NCBI GenBank assembly: GCA_950022655.1
Contig: OX465579.1
Location: 51,439,950-51,503,949, forward strand
Source: Alentia gelatinosa
Taxonomy: Eukaryota > Annelida > Polychaeta > Phyllodocida > Polynoidae
DNA length: 64,000 nucleotides
Reading direction: 5' to 3'
Part shown: piece by piece, positions 60,304-64,000 of the stretch
Layout of the letters: each line of letters starts with the position of its first letter
Position numbering within the stretch: position 1 is the first letter of the stretch
Position numbers and translations under genes: made by a program
Notes under the pieces: model-generated
Told to the model about the DNA's origin: nothing
Databases searched by the model: none
What the model saw: only the letters and a program-made list of their open reading frames with translations

Positions 60304-60580
60304 TCAAGAAACGTCACGAAATTTCATACAATTGTTTATATGGCATGAGTTGTATTCACGGAATGATATCACGAAGCGGAGCTGAGTGATATCTGTAGCA
60401 GAAGACAACGAACGGGTCACAATTGTATGAAATTAAGTGACGTTTAGATTTTATCCTACCTGGTAACATGTTTTTAACTTCATATTTCACCTGTGGCATA
60501 TAAATGTTATATGGCATAACCGTGGCATACAGTCACTCCATGTTAAGTCTAGGGAGATTTATATGAGGGGTAGGATAAAA
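60304..60580 (+). mobile_element. Foldback element (family C arms) with terminal module
   Basis: The arms AAACGTCACGAAATTTCATA and ATGAAATTAAGTGACGTTT, with ACAATTGT and GTTGT/ACAAC inside, enclose the apex GATATCACGAAGCGGAGCTG. The module runs from TTTTATCCTACC to GGGGTAGGATAAAA and includes CCATGTTAAGTCTAGGG. The arms differ entirely from families A and D, while apex and module are shared. Confidence 0.85.
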
Positions 60581-61078
60581 CCTGATATTGACCGTCAGGA
60601 TAACATAGCAACACATGTACATGTCTAAAGGGCTATGCATAGCTATTTATTTTGGCAAATCATGGAGCATGGGAGAGCAGTAAAATGAAGGGTGTACGTA
60701 TCGGTTGTCGGCCATACTCTGTGATACCGTTTGTCTATCACCTTAACCTCGTGTATCTTGATATGGCTTTACATGTTATTAAACTGAGGCTTCTTTAACA
60801 ATGATGCACTTCCTTCAAAAAGATGGTTATCTGATGAGTTATTCCCGTACCATAAAGAACCTTTACCCGCACTCTTTCGGCGATATTGATCCTCCCGGCG
60901 ACTGAGAACATGCAAGTGTTGTTGTACAACGACGTCTATTTCCAGGCATGATCCACTGCTAGATAAGAACATACATAAGAATCAGTTTAAAGTGCAGTTG
61001 ATCCTCCATAGTAAACCTCGTGTTATACAACAGTATATTTGAATAACCAAAATTAAAAGGGGCTTACTCCTTGATAAT
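60581..61078. other. Intergenic, nothing recognised
   Basis: No feature recognised. Confidence 0.5.
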
Positions 61079-61730
61079 TATATAGAACGTCCTGACCATG
61101 CTGTACAATTCACAGAACGAGATGGTAATTTACCGTTTGTACGGACCGAGGCATTTATGCGTTTTCTCCTAGTAATTCGCAAGGCAAAGCTGTGTGAATT
61201 ACGTACCATTTCAAAAGAGATGGGATCCTGCTCTGACCCCATTAAACTTAAATGGTTTCTGAATTTATCTCATGCCCCAAGTCACACTGGCGTAAAAAAT
61301 GGCGTTTTCCGTGTACGCACGTCTTTGTTCTTCTACGCATTTTGAAATCTACAAATGCGTTGTAAAACGCCAAAAAACGCGGAGATACGTAAAAGAAAGT
61401 CAGAATGCGCCGGAAAACGCCACAATGCGTACAGAAGCGTAAAAAACGTTGATGAACGTTGAGAAGCGTACTTAAACGTTAATATAAGAAAAGCAAACAG
61501 ATACGTTCCAAATCCGTAGCTAATGCGTGGTCCCCACCAATTCAAATATGTAGAAGAAACGCCAAATTTTACGACAGTGTGACTGGGGCATAACCCTTCA
61601 CATTGACTAATGAGCTAACATTTGTGACATAATCCCCAATAAGATATATTTCCTAAATATCTCATGGGCGTTGGATACGAGTTCCCAATGTTAAGTCTAT
61701 GGAAAAAGAATTTACCAGGGGTGCGATAAT
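61079..61730 (+). mobile_element. Chimeric foldback: family B left arm, family A apex, right arm and module
   Basis: 61079-61160 matches one arm of the 58.4-kb element (TATAGAACGTCCTGACCATG ... ACCGTTTGTACGG ... GAGGCATT). At the apex the sequence switches to TAATTCGCAAGGCAAAGCTG and the right arm of family A (GAGATGGGATC ... GGTTTCTGAATTTATCTCA). The module continues after a nested insertion, from CCCTTCACATTGACTAA to AGGGGTGCGATAA. The hairpin no longer pairs because its arms come from different families. Confidence 0.75.
61273..61590. mobile_element. Nested TIR element (TGCCCCAAGTCACACTG end)
   Basis: The ends TGCCCCAAGTCACACTGGCG and the complement of CAGTGTGACTGGGGCA are inverted, each followed by a TAAAA. 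It lies inside the family A module, which is uninterrupted in other copies (TCTCACCCTTCAC). The interior is dense in AACGCC, ATGCGT and AAACGTT words. The target duplication is unclear. No coding capacity. Confidence 0.8.
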
Positions 61731-61735
61731 TAGAA

Positions 61736-62145
61736 GAAACCAAACTCAAGTTAGTCAAGTTGATGTTTATCGGCAAGGTCGTGTATTATTGCGCGAGGCA
61801 AAGCCCAGTGCTGTGAGGAGCAGACTTTGCCGGAGTGCGATAAACAAGACTTGACTAACTTGACTTTGGTTTAGAATAGATTTATCCTACCCCATCTATA
61901 TTACTTCAGAATATTAAGAAATAACATAAACTCCACCGAGATCCAGTGAAAATTGTGTGACACTCCATAATGTGTGCTTGTTGATACTCTCGATATCGCT
62001 CTTGTCTCGCTCGCTCATTGGTAATTATTCACATGACGTCATTTCACAAATGTATTCCATTTGAGCGGTAAATTTCATACTCGCCCGAATACAGTCGGCC
62101 AATGTTAAGCCTATGGAGTTTTGTTTTTATTAGGGATAGGATAAA
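61736..62145 (+). mobile_element. Foldback element (family D arms) with terminal module
   Basis: The arms CAAACTCAAGTTAGTCAAGT and ACTTGACTAACTTGACTTTG, with GTTTATCG/CGATAAAC inside, enclose the apex GCGCGAGGCAAAGCCCAGTG. The module runs from TTTATCCTACCCC to TTAGGGATAGGATAAA with CCAATGTTAAGCCTATGG. It starts a few bases after the 61.08-61.73-kb element. Confidence 0.85.
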
Positions 62146-62848
62146 TATACATTCCCTGTGTTCGCTCTTTTGTTATGACCTGTGCAGAGGGGATCACAAA
62201 GAATGAGCAGTGGATATAACCTATTTACAGATGATTGTACAGTGCAAATAATGTATATAACCGGTGAAAAACCCTGATTTTACAGTGAGCGGCGATTGAA
62301 AACTGTGTAGAGATGATTGTAAGTACAGTGTGAGTGATGGTCACAACATGGATGATATACGTGTCTCTGATGGGCGACCTCTATGATGTGTGTGCCCTTT
62401 ACATCTCACCCCTGAACGCCGTACCTGACCGACCCTCTATCGCCTAACACCCTCAGGGGTTATCAAGTCTACACCGGCTGCACCCATCACCCTGAACCCC
62501 GGCGTAATACGCTCGTCCCAGGGGCCCACCTCCTAGTGTTAAAAGACTCCCGCGGATTGCTTCTCCAGTTTTTGGTAATTCTTTTCCTGGTTTTGATGGC
62601 CCTTGAGTTTGCCCAAGCTGCATTCAGGTGTAAGTTTGAGATAGAGGCTGGGTCTCGGACAGGGGCACAAAGGGAAAGCGGGGGCGTCAATAGGGCTTAC
62701 ACCTCCCCTCAGACCGGGGACAGGGGTCCGGTAGCCGGCCTACAGGACCTCAACAAAGGACGGCCCTCCCCTTAGAGGGCTTATACACGCTACCAACCCC
62801 CTGCAACACGCCCTCCACAAGCGCCGTCCGAGGCACACATGGGGTTTT
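62146..62848. other. Unassigned; one signal-peptide-like frame
   Basis: 62536-62775 (plus) encodes LLLQFLVILFLVLMALEFAQA, but the frame has no ATG before the hydrophobic run. A GTGTAAGT donor-like word follows at 62628. It may be an exon read from an upstream start, or a chance product of T-rich DNA. The rest is GC-richer, non-repetitive sequence. Confidence 0.25.
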
Positions 62849-63027
62849 ATAGAGGAAACCTATGAAAGTTTAGGGTCTGAGCTCGTATCCCATCGAGTTT
62901 GAATCACGTAGTAATTCACAAGGCGAAGCCGCGTCAATTACCTAGTGATTCAAACGAGGTTCAAAACGAGATTCAAACGAGTTCCAAATGTTAAGTCTAT
63001 GGAGAGAAAATACCAGGGGTGAGATAA
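62849..63027 (+). mobile_element. Foldback element, internally deleted copy (family A)
   Basis: The left arm (GAAACCTATGAAAGTTTAGG ... GAATCACG) and apex AATTCACAAGGCGAAGCCGC are intact. After GTGATTCAAACGA the sequence passes through a short GAGATTCAAACGAG duplication straight to CCAAATGTTAAGTCTATGG and GGGGTGAGATAA. Most of the right arm and module are therefore deleted. Confidence 0.8.
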
Positions 63028-64000
63028 GAGTTCATAATTGTCGACATGTGGCTGGCCTCTCTTGTATGGTCGTGTTTACCACTGCAGGATCTTGATCAGG
63101 GGAAGTGACGATAAGGATTTATAACCCGAAGTGTTGTGTATGTTTTACCACAAGAAAAGCAATCGTCAAAGTTGTATGGTTTATTGCATATTTTACATAT
63201 CAAATCTACAATTGCATCGATCGTCTCTGATCGTCCAGTATATTTAGGAGGCTCTATCGGAATTCATTTCCTAATTTTTGATTGAGACAATTTAGCTTTG
63301 TATTCTGAAATGTTCTCTTTGTCAATTGTTATAGTGTGATGTACTTCAGAAATATCAAAGACATATTCGATGGAATCCAATAAAATTCGAGTTTCAATTT
63401 GATAGTTGAGAGGTTGATTAGGCCATCAATTCGTTAATAAAACATTCATAGTTACCTTGATTTTGCAATTTCCTGGTTTAAGCTGCCTGCTGTAGAAGTA
63501 GTGTAAATGGAGTCTGCGGTTTGGAGCTGTATCAAAGAGATTGAGTGCTGCAGGGAGGTGGTTGATATACTTGACACCGCATCCAACTGGTTGGATTAAT
63601 ACCGATTCGTATTCACACGATCTCTTGTGTATCATATAAAAGCACAATTTACACAGCCAGGCACAGCACACCAGATTAGTGCTAGATGTAGAGGGGATTA
63701 AGTATGGGGGACAAGATGACTACAATTAATCTCAGTTAATTAATCCCCCTTGTCGGAAGGCATTTTTTTTGAGGGCATTTAATTACTCAGTTGTCTCTGA
63801 TGATTGGTCCGGGCCTTTAGAATGTATCGTCGCCATCTGATTGCCACAGTTCTCTGTGTCGAAGGATCTTCACTGCGAACATTCACCTACTTTCACATTG
63901 GTAACGTTTCATGATCACAGAAACTGATATGATCAAGCGAATTCTGATATATTTCATTCCGAATACATACATACAAATATACTTAGATTGACAGATCTTC
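63028..64000. other. Intergenic, nothing recognised
   Basis: AT-rich; an 81-codon minus-strand frame (63426-63671) is not recognisable. Confidence 0.45.

Overview
The window reads as non-coding, repeat-rich animal DNA, probably from a marine invertebrate with a large genome. A lophotrochozoan such as a mollusc is my guess; nothing in the sequence settles it. The reasons are: no bacterial-style gene packing, an AT-rich background, one decayed LINE, many short inverted-repeat elements, minisatellites, and scattered GC-richer islets that look like cis-regulatory DNA or isolated exons. No complete host protein gene is visible. Most open frames longer than 60 codons sit in tandem repeats or biased-composition DNA and are not genes.

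Layout. 0.5-3.6 kb: a non-LTR retrotransposon with an apurinic-type endonuclease (two stops, one frameshift) and an intact reverse-transcriptase frame. 4.1-5.2 kb: a foldback hairpin and two minisatellites. 9-10 kb: pyrimidine-rich repeat. 12.0-13.0 kb: two neighbouring Tourist/Harbinger-type MITEs with TTA target duplications. 14.5 kb: another terminal-inverted-repeat (TIR) element. 15.5-16.4 kb: GT-rich then AC-rich DNA. 20.9-21.3 kb: foldback element with a terminal module. 21.8-23.6 kb: a 33-bp minisatellite and a tandem duplication. 24.0-24.7 kb: possible enhancer. 27.3-28.7 kb: degenerate ~38-bp repeat with a perfect 25-bp-arm hairpin inside. 30.7-36.6 kb: a nested insertion, in which a TIR element of about 0.67 kb is interrupted by a 5.2-kb piggyBac-like element (TTAA flanks, 16-bp perfect TIR) filled with satellites, including about 160 copies of a CCGA tetranucleotide. 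37.3-39.1 kb: two promoter-like islets. 39.1-39.55 kb: 27-bp minisatellite. 44.4 kb: second copy of the 12.7-kb MITE. 49.4 kb and 58.4-63.0 kb: a cluster of foldback elements. 51.8 kb: a plausible single host exon on the minus strand. 52.1-53.7 kb: a second nested MITE pair. 53.9-54.3 kb: a LINE 3' fragment.

The most interesting system is the foldback elements. Copies with quite different hairpin arms share one apex sequence (around CACGAGGCGGAGCCGAGTG) and one adjacent module bounded by TTATCYNACCCC and its complement. One locus at 61.1 kb joins the left arm of one family to the apex and right arm of another, as if the apex were an exchange point. Separately, the Harbinger-type MITEs share a GTCCACC-type end and build their interiors from repeats of a family-specific end word. 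No transposase was recognised for any of these, so all appear non-autonomous.
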